A DNA stretch of 64,000 nt, taken from Caulobacter sp. (GTDB taxonomy: Bacteria; Pseudomonadota; Alphaproteobacteria; Caulobacterales; Caulobacteraceae). The first letter of the stretch is position 1; each line of letters starts with the position of its first letter. The DNA lies in NCBI RefSeq assembly GCF_017744445.1, contig NZ_JAGIBH010000005.1, positions 310,001-374,000 on the forward strand, read 5' to 3'. Below are positions 15,754-25,256 of this stretch, in pieces. The translations under genes and the position numbers were made by a program. The notes below the pieces were generated by a model that worked only from the letters and a program-made list of their open reading frames with translations, was not told where the DNA came from and searched no databases.

Positions 15754-16665
15754 ATGGCTCCCAAGATCGCTCCCGCCCCTCTCGTCATGCGCACCACCGG
15801 CTGGGCCGACTACGCCCTGCTGGACAGCGGAAACGGCAAGAAGCTGGAGCGCTACGGCCGCTACACGGTCGTGCGTCCCGAGCCGCAGTGCTTCTGGGCC
15901 CCGCGCCTGGACCAGAAGGTCTGGGACAATGCCGATGCCGTCTTCGATCCCACCGACGAGGATGAGGCTGGCCGCTGGCGCTTCAAGGGCAAGCCGATCG
16001 AAAAGTTCGATCTGGGCTGGGGCAAGGCCAGGTTCCACGGCCAGTTCACGCCCTTCCGCCACCTGGCCTTCTTCCCCGAGCAGGCGGCCAACTGGGCCTG
16101 GCAGGACGAACGGGTGCGGGCGCTGTGCAGCGTGTCAGGCCCTCAGCCGAAGATCTTGAATCTGTTTGGCTATACGGGCGTGGCCTCGCTGGTCTGCGCC
16201 GCCGCCGGCGCGGCCGTCACCCACGTGGACGCTTCCAAGAAGTCGGTCGGCTTCGCGCGTGAGAACGCCGCCTTCGCCGGCCTCGCCGACAAGCCGATCC
16301 GCTGGATCGTCGAGGACGCCCGCAAGTTCGTGGCCCGCGAGGTTCGGCGCGGCAACACGTACGACGGCATCATCCTTGACCCGCCGAAGTTCGGCCGCGG
16401 CGCTGATGGCGAGGTCTGGCGCCTGTTCGAGGACCTGGCCGCCCTGACCAAGGACTGCGCCGCCCTGCTCAGCGACGACGCTTCGTTCCTGCTGATGAAC
16501 GCCTATGCCGCCCGCGTCTCGGGCGCGGCGATGTCGGGCCTGCTGGCGCAAGAGCTGGAAGGCCGCGGCGGCGTCATCGACTGGGGCGAGCTGTCGCTGG
16601 TCGAGGAAAAGGGCGACCGCCAGATCGGCCTGTCGTTCTTCGCCCGCTGGTCGTCGGAGGGGTAA
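15754..16665 (+). CDS. class I SAM-dependent methyltransferase, RlmI/RlmK-like
   Basis: The 303-residue enzyme probably methylates rRNA at cytosine or guanine. The SAM-binding region begins with N-L-F-G-Y-T-G at about residue 135, with acidic D-A-S-K-K after strand 2, and the catalytic L-D-P-P-K-F motif at 208-213, which marks the RlmI/RlmK/RlmL-type group. The N-terminal 110 residues replace the PUA domain of E. coli RlmI. Five bases separate it from the SpoU methyltransferase gene, so the two probably form an RNA-modification operon. Confidence 0.85.
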   Translation: MAPKIAPAPLVMRTTGWADYALLDSGNGKKLERYGRYTVVRPEPQCFWAPRLDQKVWDNADAVFDPTDEDEAGRWRFKGKPIEKFDLGWGKARFHGQFTPFRHLAFFPEQAANWAWQDERVRALCSVSGPQPKILNLFGYTGVASLVCAAAGAAVTHVDASKKSVGFARENAAFAGLADKPIRWIVEDARKFVAREVRRGNTYDGIILDPPKFGRGADGEVWRLFEDLAALTKDCAALLSDDASFLLMNAYAARVSGAAMSGLLAQELEGRGGVIDWGELSLVEEKGDRQIGLSFFARWSSEG

Positions 16666-16670
16666 GGGAT

Positions 16671-17462
16671 ATGAACGCCAAGACCGTCACCTCTCTGACC
16701 AACAACACCGTCAAGGCCGTCCGCGCCCTGCACATGCGCAAGGAGCGCGAGGAGAGCGGCCTGTTCCTGGCCGAGGGCCTGAAGATCGTCATCGAGGCGA
16801 TCGACTGCGGCCACGCGCCCAAGATCGTCATGTACGGCCCCGACGCGGCCGACCACCCGATGCTGAAGAAGGCCGTCGCGTCTTGCGTGAAGGCCGGCGG
16901 CGAGGTCATCGAGGTCAATCGCGAGATCCTGGAAAAGGTCTCGCGCCGCGATAACCCCCAAGCGGTCGTCGCCGTCTTCCGCCAAGTCTACACGCCGCTG
17001 TCGGCGATCGTGCCGGAAAGCGCGCCGTGCTGGGTGGCGATGCAGGCCGTCCGCGATCCGGGCAATCTGGGCACCGTGATCCGCACCGCCGACGCGGCCG
17101 GCTGCGGCGGGGTGATCCTGGTCGGCGACTGCGTCGACCCCTACTCGGTCGAGGGCGTGCGGGCGACCATGGGCTCGATCTTCGCCGTGAAGATCGCCAA
17201 GGCCACGGTGGCCGAGTTCCTGGCCTGGCGCGAGACCTGGCCCGGCAGCGTGGTCGGCACCCTGCTGACCGCCACGGTCGACCACAAGAGCGCCGACTAT
17301 GTGAAGCCGTCGCTGATCCTGATGGGCAACGAGCAGCAGGGCCTGCCGCCCGAACTGGCCGCCGCCTGCGACGTCAACGTCAAGATCCCGATGCGTGGTC
17401 GCGCCGACAGCCTGAACCTGTCGGTTGCCACGGGGATCATGATCTACACGGTCACGGGGTAG
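16671..17462 (+). CDS. TrmH/SpoU-family RNA 2'-O-methyltransferase
   Basis: This 263-residue SPOUT enzyme places a methyl group on a ribose of rRNA or tRNA. An N-terminal RNA-binding domain of the L30e type (about 1-100) precedes the knotted SAM domain. The three SpoU motifs are intact: D-P-G-N-L-G-T-V-I-R-T near 125, L-M-G-N-E-Q-Q-G-L near 218, and I-P-M-R-G-R-A-D-S-L-N-L-S-V-A near 240. The target nucleotide cannot be read from sequence. The DUF4424 gene begins six bases after its stop. Confidence 0.92.
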   Translation: MNAKTVTSLTNNTVKAVRALHMRKEREESGLFLAEGLKIVIEAIDCGHAPKIVMYGPDAADHPMLKKAVASCVKAGGEVIEVNREILEKVSRRDNPQAVVAVFRQVYTPLSAIVPESAPCWVAMQAVRDPGNLGTVIRTADAAGCGGVILVGDCVDPYSVEGVRATMGSIFAVKIAKATVAEFLAWRETWPGSVVGTLLTATVDHKSADYVKPSLILMGNEQQGLPPELAAACDVNVKIPMRGRADSLNLSVATGIMIYTVTG

Positions 17463-17467
17463 CGCTG

Positions 17468-18436
17468 ATGCGGTCGAGGATCCTGACAGGCGCGCTGCTG
17501 GCCATCGCCCTCTCCTCCTCTGCCCACGCCAACGACACCTCGGCCGAACTGGCGGCCGGCGGGCTGGTCATCACCAAGAACGACGCCATCGAGATGCGGT
17601 CGGAAGACCTCTTCATCTCGCAGGAGGCCGTGCGGGTGACCTACGGCTTCCTCAACACCAGCGGCCGCGACGTCACCATCCGCGTAGCCTTCCCGATGCC
17701 CGACATCGGCGGGCCGTACGCGTTCGAGAGCGACATCGCGATCCCTGTGGAGAGCGCGCCCGCCAATATCCTGGCCTTCTCGACCCTGGCCGACGGCAAG
17801 CCGGTCAAGACCGAGCTGGAACAGAAGGCCCTGGCGGATGGCGTCGATCGCACCGCCTGGCTGGCCGCCAACCACGTGCCGCTGGCCGTGCACCTGCCCA
17901 GCGCGGCCAAGGCGATCGAGGCGCTCTCCCCGGCCAAGCGCGACGAGGCCCGCAAGCTTGGCCTGATCGACGACAATGACGGCCCGGCCTGGGTGTTGCG
18001 CTCGACCTATCACTGGCTGCAGACATTCCCGGCCGGAAAGCCGGTGACCATCCAGCACCGCTATACGCCCTCGGTCGGGGCCACGGTCGGCACCATGCTG
18101 GGCATGGGCAAGGACACCGACCAGGACACCGTCAAGAAGTACTGCGTCGACAGTTCGATCCAGAGCGCCGTGGCCCGCACCGTCCGCAATGGCGAAGGTC
18201 CGCGTTATTTCGAGCGCTGGATCCAGTACGTGCTGGTCACCGGCGGCAACTGGAAAAAGCCGATCGGCGACTTCCGCCTGACGATCGACAAGGGTGCGAC
18301 CGGCAACCTGGTCAGCTTCTGCGGCGATGGCGTACGCAAGGTCGGGCCGACCCGCTTCGAGATACGCAAGACCAATTGGCGGCCGGAGAAGGATCTGTCG
18401 ATCCTGTTCCTGATCCCGTTCGAGCAGGCCCGGTAG
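17468..18436 (+). CDS. exported DUF4424 family protein
   Basis: The 322-residue protein has a signal peptide (about 1-21, S-S-A-H-A-N) and matches DUF4424: N-D-T-S-A-E-L-A-A-G-G-L right after cleavage, then beta-rich stretches with F-P-M-P-D-I and a W-I-Q-Y-V-L-V-T-G-x-N-W-K-K-P-I-G-D-F motif. The family is periplasmic and of unknown role. A Cys pair (about 227 and 287) could form a disulfide. It directly follows the SpoU gene and precedes another exported protein, with close spacing suggesting one transcript. Confidence 0.85.
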   Translation: MRSRILTGALLAIALSSSAHANDTSAELAAGGLVITKNDAIEMRSEDLFISQEAVRVTYGFLNTSGRDVTIRVAFPMPDIGGPYAFESDIAIPVESAPANILAFSTLADGKPVKTELEQKALADGVDRTAWLAANHVPLAVHLPSAAKAIEALSPAKRDEARKLGLIDDNDGPAWVLRSTYHWLQTFPAGKPVTIQHRYTPSVGATVGTMLGMGKDTDQDTVKKYCVDSSIQSAVARTVRNGEGPRYFERWIQYVLVTGGNWKKPIGDFRLTIDKGATGNLVSFCGDGVRKVGPTRFEIRKTNWRPEKDLSILFLIPFEQAR

Positions 18437-18446
18437 GAGACACGCG

Positions 18447-19289
18447 ATGCGTTGGCTGGTTCTGTCCCTGGCGCTGCTCGCCTCGCCTGCCCTCGCCCAG
18501 CAGATGGCTGACGGCAAGGCCGATGTCAGCGTCGCCGCGCCCGCCTGGGCCAAGGACGCCGGACCGGTGCTGGCCATCGACGCCGCGCACAAGAACTTCC
18601 ACACGATCGATGGGCGATACGCCCCGTTCGCGGCCCTGGCCCGTAACGACGGCTTCCAGGTGGTCGGCAACGACGCGCCATTCACCGAAGCCAGCCTGGC
18701 CAAGGTCCAGTTGCTGGTCATGGCCAATGCGGCGCAGGACCTGAGGCCGGACGAGATCAAGGCCGTCCGCGCCTGGGTCGAGGACGGCGGATCCCTGCTG
18801 ATCGCCGACCACATGCCCTTCAGCCGCGCCGCCGACGGCCTGGCGCGGGCTTTCGGCTTCCAGTTCGAGAGCAGCTTCGCCTTTGAGCCGGTGCGTGGCC
18901 CGGAACTGTTCTCCAGGGCCAACGGCCGGCTTGCCGACAGCCCGGTGACGCCGAAGGACATCAATGCGGTCTACGCCTTCACCGGCACGGTGCTGCATGC
19001 GCCGCCAGCCGCCACCGTCGTCATGCGCCTCGGCGCGGGCTGGTCGATCCTTTACCCCACCGAGCCCTGGAAGTTCGACGGCGTCCCGTCCCGCCCTTCT
19101 GACGACAAGGACCTGCGCGGCGCGCTCATGGCCGTCGGCAAGGGCCGCGTTGCGATGTTCAGCGAGGCGGCCATGTTCAGCGCCCAACGCCAGGCGGGCG
19201 ACAAGACCATGGGCTTCAACTATCCGCCGGCCAGGCAGAACAAGGCGTTCATCCTGAACATTCTGAACTGGCTGGGCGGCGCGCCCTAG
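18447..19289 (+). CDS. exported DUF4350-like protein
   Basis: The 280-residue protein begins with a signal peptide cleaved after A-L-A-Q (about residue 18). The mature part resembles DUF4350 and glutamine-amidotransferase-like folds: V-L-A-I-D-A-A-H-x-N-F-H near residue 45, L-L-V-M-A-N, W-V-E-D-G-G-S-L-L-I-A-D-H at about 112-124, and G-K-G-R-V-A-M-F-S-E-A-A-M-F near 235. The G-G-S-L-L-I motif is typical of these putative ligand or glycan-binding domains. No catalytic triad is assured. It is ten bases downstream of the DUF4424 gene. Confidence 0.8.
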   Translation: MRWLVLSLALLASPALAQQMADGKADVSVAAPAWAKDAGPVLAIDAAHKNFHTIDGRYAPFAALARNDGFQVVGNDAPFTEASLAKVQLLVMANAAQDLRPDEIKAVRAWVEDGGSLLIADHMPFSRAADGLARAFGFQFESSFAFEPVRGPELFSRANGRLADSPVTPKDINAVYAFTGTVLHAPPAATVVMRLGAGWSILYPTEPWKFDGVPSRPSDDKDLRGALMAVGKGRVAMFSEAAMFSAQRQAGDKTMGFNYPPARQNKAFILNILNWLGGAP

Positions 19290-19298
19290 GTTCCCAGA

Positions 19299-21740
19299 CT
19301 ACGTCCCTCTGGGCTTGGCCCGCGTGGTCGGCGCCGTGTTGGCCGGATCGTCCGGCCAGACGTGGCGGGGGTAGCGGCCCTTCATCTCGACCTTCACCTC
19401 GCGCCAGGAGCCCTTCCAGAAGCCCGGCAGGTCGCGGGTGATCTGGATTGGCTTGTGGCCGGGCGACAGCAGCGACAGCACCAGCGGGACCTTGCCGCCG
19501 GCGATGCTGGGATGCTCGGTCAGGCCAAACAGCTCCTGCACGCGGATGTCGATGCGCGGCCCGGCCTCGGCGGCGTAGTCGATGGCCACCGTCGTGCCGG
19601 TCGGGGCCGTGAAGCGGGCCGGCAGCATGGCGTCGATCTTCTGCTGCAGGTCCCAAGCGACCAGCGACCGGATCGCGCCGTCCAGGCTGCTTTCGTCGAG
19701 ACTGGCCAAGGACGAGCGGCCGTGCAGCAGCGGCTCCAGCCACTCGTCCAGGCGGGCGATCAGGGCGGCGTCCGACAGGTCGGGCCAGGCAGCTTCGTCG
19801 AGCGCCCGCAGGAAGGCCACCCGGCTGCGGAAGCTCTCGACGCCTTTGCCTAGCCGCAGGGCCGAGAGGCCGTCGGCGCGGACCTGGTCCATCAAGGCGC
19901 CGGCGATCATGGCCGGGTCGGGATTCTCGATCAGCCGCTCTTCCAGCACCAGCCGGCCCAGGCGCAGCAGGCGCTTGGCGCGGACCTTGCCGCCGGCGGT
20001 CTCCAGGCGGTCCTCGGCGACCAGGCGATCGGCGAAGGTCTCGCGCAGGTCGGCCTCGTCGACGGCGGCGGCCAGCAGGATGCGGTCGCGGCTGTCGCCC
20101 CCGCCTAGTTCGCCGACGGCCAGCCACGCCTCGCGGGCCAGGGGATCGGTCGGTTCCAGATAGACGCCGCGCCCGCCGGCCAACTGGAACTCGCCGGGCT
20201 TGCCTCGCGCCTTGGCCACGCGCTCGGGATAGGCCTCGGCCAGCATCAGGCCGGTTTCGAGCGTCTTGGCGCCGGAGGGACGACCAGCGGCGCGCGACCA
20301 GCGTTCGACCAGGGCCATGGCGTCGCGGCTTCTCGGCGAGCGGTCGCGGTGTAGGTTCTCGAGTCGTCGACGCAGGTCGACATCCTTGCCGCCCAGGCCC
20401 TGCTCGGTCAGCACGGCGGCGATCTCGGCCGCCTCGCGGGCCTGCCCGGACGCGGCGGCGCGGACGACCATGTGCGCCAGGCGCGGCGGCAGCGGCATCT
20501 CGGCCAAGGCCTTGCCGTGGGCGGTCAAATCGCCCTGCCCGTCCAGCGCCTGGATGCGGGTCAACAGGGTCCGCGCCTCGGCGAAAGCGGCGGCCGGCGG
20601 TGGGTCCAGGAAGGTCAGTCCCGAGGGATCCCGCGAGCCCCAGCGGGCCAGGTCCAGGGCCAGGCGCGAAAGGTCGGCCTCCAGGATCTCGGGCCGCGCG
20701 AAGGCCGGCAGCGACCGGGTTTCCGGCTCGTCCCACAGGCGATAGCAGACGCCGGGCTCGGTGCGGCCGGCGCGGCCCCGGCGCTGATCGGCGGCGGCGC
20801 CGCTGACGCGGACGGTCTCCAAGCGGGTAATGCCCGAGGCGGGATCGTAGCGCGGCACACGCGCCTGGCCGGCGTCGATGACGACGCGGACGCCCTCGAT
20901 GGTCAGGCTGGTCTCGGCGATCGAGGTGGCCAGCACCACCTTGCGACGCCCGGCCGGCGACGGGCTGATGGCGCGGTCCTGGGCGGCGGGCTCCAGAGCG
21001 CCATACAGCGGAGCGATGTCGACATCCGGCCGACGCAGGCGCTCGTTCAGCCAGCTCTCGGCCCGGCGGATCTCACCCTGCCCCGGCAGGAAGACCAGGA
21101 TCGAGCCCCCCTCCTCCGCCAGAGCCCGCTCGACGGCGCGGCCGACGCGCTCTTCGAGTCGCTGCCGTTCGTCGCGACCCAGATAGCGGGTGTCGACCGG
21201 GAACATCCGCCCCTGGCTCTCGACCACCGGCGCGTCGGCCAGCAGTGCTGAGATCCGTGCGCCGTCCAAGGTCGCCGACATCACCAGCAGACGCAGGTCG
21301 TCGCGCAACACGCTCTGCACGTCGCGCGCGAAGGCCAGGCCCAGATCCGCGTCCAGGCTGCGCTCGTGGAACTCGTCGAACAGCACCGCGGCGACGCCGT
21401 CCAGGCCCGGATCGTCGAGAATCATCCGCGTGAACACGCCCTCGGTGACCACCTCGATCCGCGTCCTGGCCGAGACCTTCGATTGCAAGCGCACGCGGAA
21501 GCCGACCGTCTCGCCGACGGATTCGCCCAAGTTGGCGGCCATGCGCGAGGCGGCGGCGCGAGCGGCCAGGCGTCTGGGCTCCAGGACGATGATCTTGCGG
21601 CCCTGAACCCACGCCTCGTCCAGCAGGGCCAAGGGAACGGCCGTGGTCTTGCCCGCGCCGGGCGGCGCGACGAGAACAGCGGTTTCCCGTTGTGCGAGGG
21701 CGCCTTTCAGCGCCGGAAGGGCCTCGAAAATGGGCAACAT
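19299..21740 (-). CDS. hrpB: ATP-dependent helicase HrpB
   Basis: This 813-residue DEAH/RHA-type helicase probably remodels RNA or RNP. Walker A is A-P-P-G-A-G-K-T-T (25-33), motif II is D-E-F-H (122-125), motif VI is Q-R-R-G-R-A-G-R (about 330), and the HrpB-specific C-terminal domain reaches the end. I chose the ATG at 21740; a TTG twelve codons earlier is possible. It converges with the DUF4350 gene, whose stop is nine bases away. A small C-C-C-A-G-A/T-C-T-G-G-G stem at 19293-19313 overlaps its stop. Confidence 0.93.
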   Translation of the reverse strand: MLPIFEALPALKGALAQRETAVLVAPPGAGKTTAVPLALLDEAWVQGRKIIVLEPRRLAARAAASRMAANLGESVGETVGFRVRLQSKVSARTRIEVVTEGVFTRMILDDPGLDGVAAVLFDEFHERSLDADLGLAFARDVQSVLRDDLRLLVMSATLDGARISALLADAPVVESQGRMFPVDTRYLGRDERQRLEERVGRAVERALAEEGGSILVFLPGQGEIRRAESWLNERLRRPDVDIAPLYGALEPAAQDRAISPSPAGRRKVVLATSIAETSLTIEGVRVVIDAGQARVPRYDPASGITRLETVRVSGAAADQRRGRAGRTEPGVCYRLWDEPETRSLPAFARPEILEADLSRLALDLARWGSRDPSGLTFLDPPPAAAFAEARTLLTRIQALDGQGDLTAHGKALAEMPLPPRLAHMVVRAAASGQAREAAEIAAVLTEQGLGGKDVDLRRRLENLHRDRSPRSRDAMALVERWSRAAGRPSGAKTLETGLMLAEAYPERVAKARGKPGEFQLAGGRGVYLEPTDPLAREAWLAVGELGGGDSRDRILLAAAVDEADLRETFADRLVAEDRLETAGGKVRAKRLLRLGRLVLEERLIENPDPAMIAGALMDQVRADGLSALRLGKGVESFRSRVAFLRALDEAAWPDLSDAALIARLDEWLEPLLHGRSSLASLDESSLDGAIRSLVAWDLQQKIDAMLPARFTAPTGTTVAIDYAAEAGPRIDIRVQELFGLTEHPSIAGGKVPLVLSLLSPGHKPIQITRDLPGFWKGSWREVKVEMKGRYPRHVWPDDPANTAPTTRAKPRGT

Positions 21741-21920
21741 CGCGCTCGCTTTAGCGTCAGGCGCACGCGCCGCCAAGCAGCGCTGGACTAGCCAGGGGCG
21801 CGGAGAACATTTACGCGCATCCGCTGCTCCACCTTGACCCCATGCTCATAAACGGGTCACGGTCCGCAAAATTTTCTAAAGGCGACCCCCGGGGGGGATC
21901 CTTGCCTATCAGGAGGAACT

Positions 21921-23504
21921 ATGTGGCGCGTTAAATCGCTCGATGCGATCCTAGCGACGGCTGAGAAAAAATCCCTTCACCGCTCGCTTGGTCCCATCCA
22001 GCTGACGCTGCTGGGTGTCGGCGCGATCATCGGTACGGGGATCTTCGTTCTGACCGCCGCCGCCGCCCAAAAGGCCGGCCCGGGCATGATGTGGTCCTTC
22101 GTGATCGCCGGCGCCGTCTGCGCCTTCGCCGCCCTCTGCTACTCCGAACTGGCCTCGATGGTCCCGGTGTCGGGCTCGGCCTACACCTACTCCTACGCCG
22201 TGATGGGCGAGCTGCTGGCCTGGATGGTTGGCTGGGCGCTGATCCTGGAATACGCCGTGGCGGCCTCGGCCGTGTCGGTCGGCTGGTCGGGCTACTTCTT
22301 GGGCCTCATTGAGAACGCCCTCGGCTTCCACTGGCCCGACGCGCTTCGAGCCGGTCCGGCCTGGTCGATGAACGGCTTCATGCCGGTGGCCGACTTCAGC
22401 GCCGGCATCGTCAACGTCCCGGCCATCATCGTGGCCCTGACCGTGACCGCCCTGCTGGTCATCGGCACCACCGAAAGCGCCCGCGTCAACGCCATCCTGG
22501 TGGCCATCAAGGTCACCGCCCTGACCGTGTTCGTCGTCATGGCCCTGCCGGTCCTGAAGACCGGCAACTTCTCGCCCTTCACCCCGAATGGCTGGTTCGG
22601 CCCGGCCGGCACCACCGGCATGGGCGTGGTCGGCGCCGCCGCCTCGATCTTCTTCGCCTATGTGGGCTTCGACGCCGTCTCGACGGCCGCCGAAGAGACC
22701 AAGGACCCGCAACGCAACGTTCCGATCGGTCTGATCGGCTCGCTGGCGCTCTGCACCGTCTTCTACCTGCTGGTCGCCGCTGGCGCGATCGGCGCCGTCG
22801 GCGCCCAACCGGTGCACGGTCTGGACGGCTCGGTCGTCCAGCCGGGTTCGGCCGCCTTCACCGCCGCCTGTAACCTGGCCGCCAACAAGGAAGCCCTTGT
22901 CTGCTCGAACGAGGCCCTGGCCCACGTCCTGCGCCAGATCAACTTCCCGGTCCTGGGCAACTTCCTGGGCCTGGCTGCCAACCTCGCCCTGCCCTCGGTC
23001 ATCCTGATGATGATCTACGGCCAGACCCGCATCTTCTTCGTCATGGCCCGCGACGGCCTGCTGCCGAAGAGCTTCGCCACCATCCACCCGAAGTGGAAGA
23101 CGCCCTACGTCGTCACCATCTTCACCGGCCTCTGCGTCGCCCTCGCCGCCGCCTTCTTCCCGGTGGGTCAGCTGGCCGACATCTCGAACTCGGGCACGCT
23201 GTTCGCCTTCTTCATGGTGTCGATCGCCGTGATGGTGCTGCGCGTGAAGGATCCGAACCGTCCGCGTCCGTTCAAGACGCCGCTGGTCTGGGTCATCGCC
23301 CCGATCGCCATGGTTGGCTGCGCGGTGCTGTACCTGAACCTGCCCTTCGAGGCGATGGCCGTGCTCCCCGTCTGGGGCGCCATCGGCCTGGTGATCTACT
23401 TCGCCTACGGCTTCCGCAAGAGCCACGTCGGCAAGGGCCTGCGCGGCGAAGTCCACGAACTGGACGACGACGCTCCGCCCACCGGCCTGCCCGGCGCGGA
23501 ATGA
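21921..23504 (+). CDS. APC-family amino acid permease
   Basis: The 527-residue inner-membrane protein is a cationic or neutral amino acid:proton symporter-like permease of the YfnA/CAT group. Twelve or more hydrophobic helices are visible, with the substrate-binding G-A-I-I-G-T-G-I-F-V motif at about residues 35-44. Between helices seven and eight lies an insertion of about 45 residues with two cysteines (T-A-A-C-N and L-V-C-S-N) that could form a periplasmic disulfide. AGGAGG lies six bases before the ATG, so expression should be strong. A rho-independent terminator follows. Confidence 0.9.
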   Translation: MWRVKSLDAILATAEKKSLHRSLGPIQLTLLGVGAIIGTGIFVLTAAAAQKAGPGMMWSFVIAGAVCAFAALCYSELASMVPVSGSAYTYSYAVMGELLAWMVGWALILEYAVAASAVSVGWSGYFLGLIENALGFHWPDALRAGPAWSMNGFMPVADFSAGIVNVPAIIVALTVTALLVIGTTESARVNAILVAIKVTALTVFVVMALPVLKTGNFSPFTPNGWFGPAGTTGMGVVGAAASIFFAYVGFDAVSTAAEETKDPQRNVPIGLIGSLALCTVFYLLVAAGAIGAVGAQPVHGLDGSVVQPGSAAFTAACNLAANKEALVCSNEALAHVLRQINFPVLGNFLGLAANLALPSVILMMIYGQTRIFFVMARDGLLPKSFATIHPKWKTPYVVTIFTGLCVALAAAFFPVGQLADISNSGTLFAFFMVSIAVMVLRVKDPNRPRPFKTPLVWVIAPIAMVGCAVLYLNLPFEAMAVLPVWGAIGLVIYFAYGFRKSHVGKGLRGEVHELDDDAPPTGLPGAE

Positions 23505-23536
23505 TCTTGATCTAGGGCCAATAGCCTTTAGGTCGG

Positions 23537-23568
23537 AAAGGGCGGGCGCTTCGGCTCCCGCCCTTTTT
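23537..23568 (+). terminator. rho-independent terminator after the permease gene
   Basis: AAAGGGCGGG pairs with CCCGCCCTTT across a loop of ten bases, followed by T residues. It lies 32 bases after the permease stop and just before the hydrolase gene's ribosome site. Confidence 0.88.
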
Positions 23569-23585
23569 CTTTGGAGGTCGGTCTC

Positions 23586-24296
23586 ATGACCATGCCTATC
23601 GGCGCCGTGATCGCCCCGGTCACCCCGCTGCAGCAGAACTGCACGATCGTCTGGTGCACGAAGACCATGAAGGCCGCCGTCATCGACCCGGGCGGCGAGG
23701 TCGACCGCCTGCTCAAGGCCATCGCTGACAAGGGCCTGACCCTGGAGAAGATCTGGATCACCCACGGTCACATGGACCACGCCGGCGGCGCGGCCGAGCT
23801 GAAGGTGCGCACCGGCGTCCCGATCGAGGGCCCGCACGAGGACGACCAGTTCTGGATCGACCAGATCCAGCAGTCCGGCGAGATGTACGGCATGCCCGAG
23901 GCTCGGATCTTCGTCAGCGACCGCTGGCTGAAGGACGGCGACACCGTCACCCTGGGCGAGACCGAGTGGGAGGTCTTCCACTGCCCCGGCCACACGCCCG
24001 GCCACGTGGTGTTCTTCCACCGCGAGACCAAGTTCGCCCAGGTCGGCGACGTGCTGTTCCAGGGCTCGATCGGCCGCACCGACTTCCCGCGCGGCAATCA
24101 CCAGGACCTGATCGACTCGATCACCCAGAAACTGTGGCCGCTGGGCGAGGACGTGCGCTTCGTGCCGGGCCACGGGCCGATGTCGACCTTCGGGGCCGAG
24201 CGGCGCAGCAATCCGTTCGTCGCGGATCGGGTGGTCGCAGCGATGCAGGCTCAGGGAAGCGCCTACCAGGCTCCGAAGAACCATTCGCCAGGCTAG
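23586..24296 (+). CDS. metallo-beta-lactamase-fold hydrolase, glyoxalase II-like (YcbL group)
   Basis: This 236-residue enzyme probably hydrolyses a thioester such as S-lactoylglutathione. The zinc motif is T-H-G-H-M-D-H (59-65); further ligands are in G-H-T-P-G-H, G-D-V-L-F and P-G-H-G-P near the end. It lacks the C-terminal helical domain of classical GloB, matching the shorter YcbL type. The start ATG at 23586 has TTGGAGG upstream; a further ATG two codons on is less well placed. It follows the permease terminator, so it has its own promoter or depends on read-through. Confidence 0.9.
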   Translation: MTMPIGAVIAPVTPLQQNCTIVWCTKTMKAAVIDPGGEVDRLLKAIADKGLTLEKIWITHGHMDHAGGAAELKVRTGVPIEGPHEDDQFWIDQIQQSGEMYGMPEARIFVSDRWLKDGDTVTLGETEWEVFHCPGHTPGHVVFFHRETKFAQVGDVLFQGSIGRTDFPRGNHQDLIDSITQKLWPLGEDVRFVPGHGPMSTFGAERRSNPFVADRVVAAMQAQGSAYQAPKNHSPG

Positions 24297-24434
24297 CGGG
24301 ATCATCGAGACCCGGCCCGTTCAAGGGGGGCTAAAACGGGCCAGGCCTCAACGCCGTCGGCCCGCTTAGGGTGGGGGAAAGCGGCCCGCCGGTGCGACAC
24401 TGGATCGCACGAGCGGGTTGCGTCGCTGTTTCAG

Positions 24435-24465
24435 GCGTGAAATCTGAGCGTGACGGGGGCGTGAC
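24435..24465 (+). promoter_or_regulatory. tandem GCGTGA direct repeats before the response regulator gene
   Basis: GCGTGA occurs at 24435, 24448 and 24459; the last two extend to GCGTGAC and are exactly 11 bases apart, one helical turn. OmpR-family regulators bind such head-to-tail repeats as dimers. The block ends 12 bases before the ATG, so it could be an autoregulatory site. Confidence 0.45.
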
Positions 24466-24476
24466 AGGAACGATCC

Positions 24477-25256
24477 ATGGAAAATGTCCAGAACACCGCC
24501 CCAGGCGCCATCGGCCAAGGTGACCTCGACGCTCCCCGCGGCGCGGCCCCGCGTATCCTGATCGTCGATGACGATCCCGGCATCCGCGACGTCGTTTCCG
24601 ATTTCCTGACCCGCCACGGCTACGCGGTCGAGACGGCCCAGGACGCCCGCACCATGGAGCAGGTCCTGGCGCGCGGCCCGATCGACCTGATCGTGCTGGA
24701 TGTCATGCTGCCCGGCGAAGACGGTCTGGCCATCTGCCGCCGCCTGTCGGCCGCCGCCGACGGTCCGGCGATCATCATGCTGTCGGCCATGGGCGAAGAG
24801 ACCGACCGCATCGTCGGCCTGGAGCTGGGCGCCGACGACTACCTGCCCAAGCCCTGCAATCCCCGCGAACTCCTGGCCCGCGTCCGCGCCGTGCTGCGCC
24901 GCCGCCAGGAGCCGCGCGCGGTCGACGACGCCATGGGTGCGGCCTGCGAGTTCGCCGGCTGGCGCTTGGACCTGGTGCGCCGCGAACTGCGCTCGCCCCA
25001 GTCCGTGGTCGTGAACCTCTCCAGCGGCGAGTTTTCGCTGCTGCGCGCCTTCGTCGAGCGTCCGCAGCGGGTCTTGACCCGCGACCAACTGCTGGACCTG
25101 GCCCGCGGCCGCGACAGCGACGCCTATGACCGCGCTATCGACGTTCAGATCAGCCGTCTTCGCCGCAAGCTGGATGACGGCGGCGGCAGCGAGCTGATCC
25201 GCACGATCCGCAGCGAAGGCTACATGTTCACCGCAAAGGTCGTCCGCACCCCATGA
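24477..25256 (+). CDS. OmpR-family response regulator
   Basis: The 259-residue regulator has a receiver domain (about 26-140) with acidic pocket Asp31/Asp32, phospho-acceptor Asp75 in V-L-D-V-M-L-P-G and Lys125, then a winged-helix output domain (about 160-255) with Y-D-R-A-I-D-V-Q-I-S-R-L-R-R-K-L. An unusual 25-residue N-terminal extension precedes the receiver. Its stop overlaps the histidine kinase start. The pair likely senses an envelope signal; the gene set controlled is unknown. Confidence 0.95.
   Translation: MENVQNTAPGAIGQGDLDAPRGAAPRILIVDDDPGIRDVVSDFLTRHGYAVETAQDARTMEQVLARGPIDLIVLDVMLPGEDGLAICRRLSAAADGPAIIMLSAMGEETDRIVGLELGADDYLPKPCNPRELLARVRAVLRRRQEPRAVDDAMGAACEFAGWRLDLVRRELRSPQSVVVNLSSGEFSLLRAFVERPQRVLTRDQLLDLARGRDSDAYDRAIDVQISRLRRKLDDGGGSELIRTIRSEGYMFTAKVVRTP

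Noticed and set aside
21951..24305. A very long leftward open frame (784 codons) opposite the amino acid permease and hydrolase genes
   Set aside because: It is the high-GC mirror of two certain genes, has His/Gly/Asp-rich low-complexity composition and no domain; the opposite-strand genes have full family motifs.
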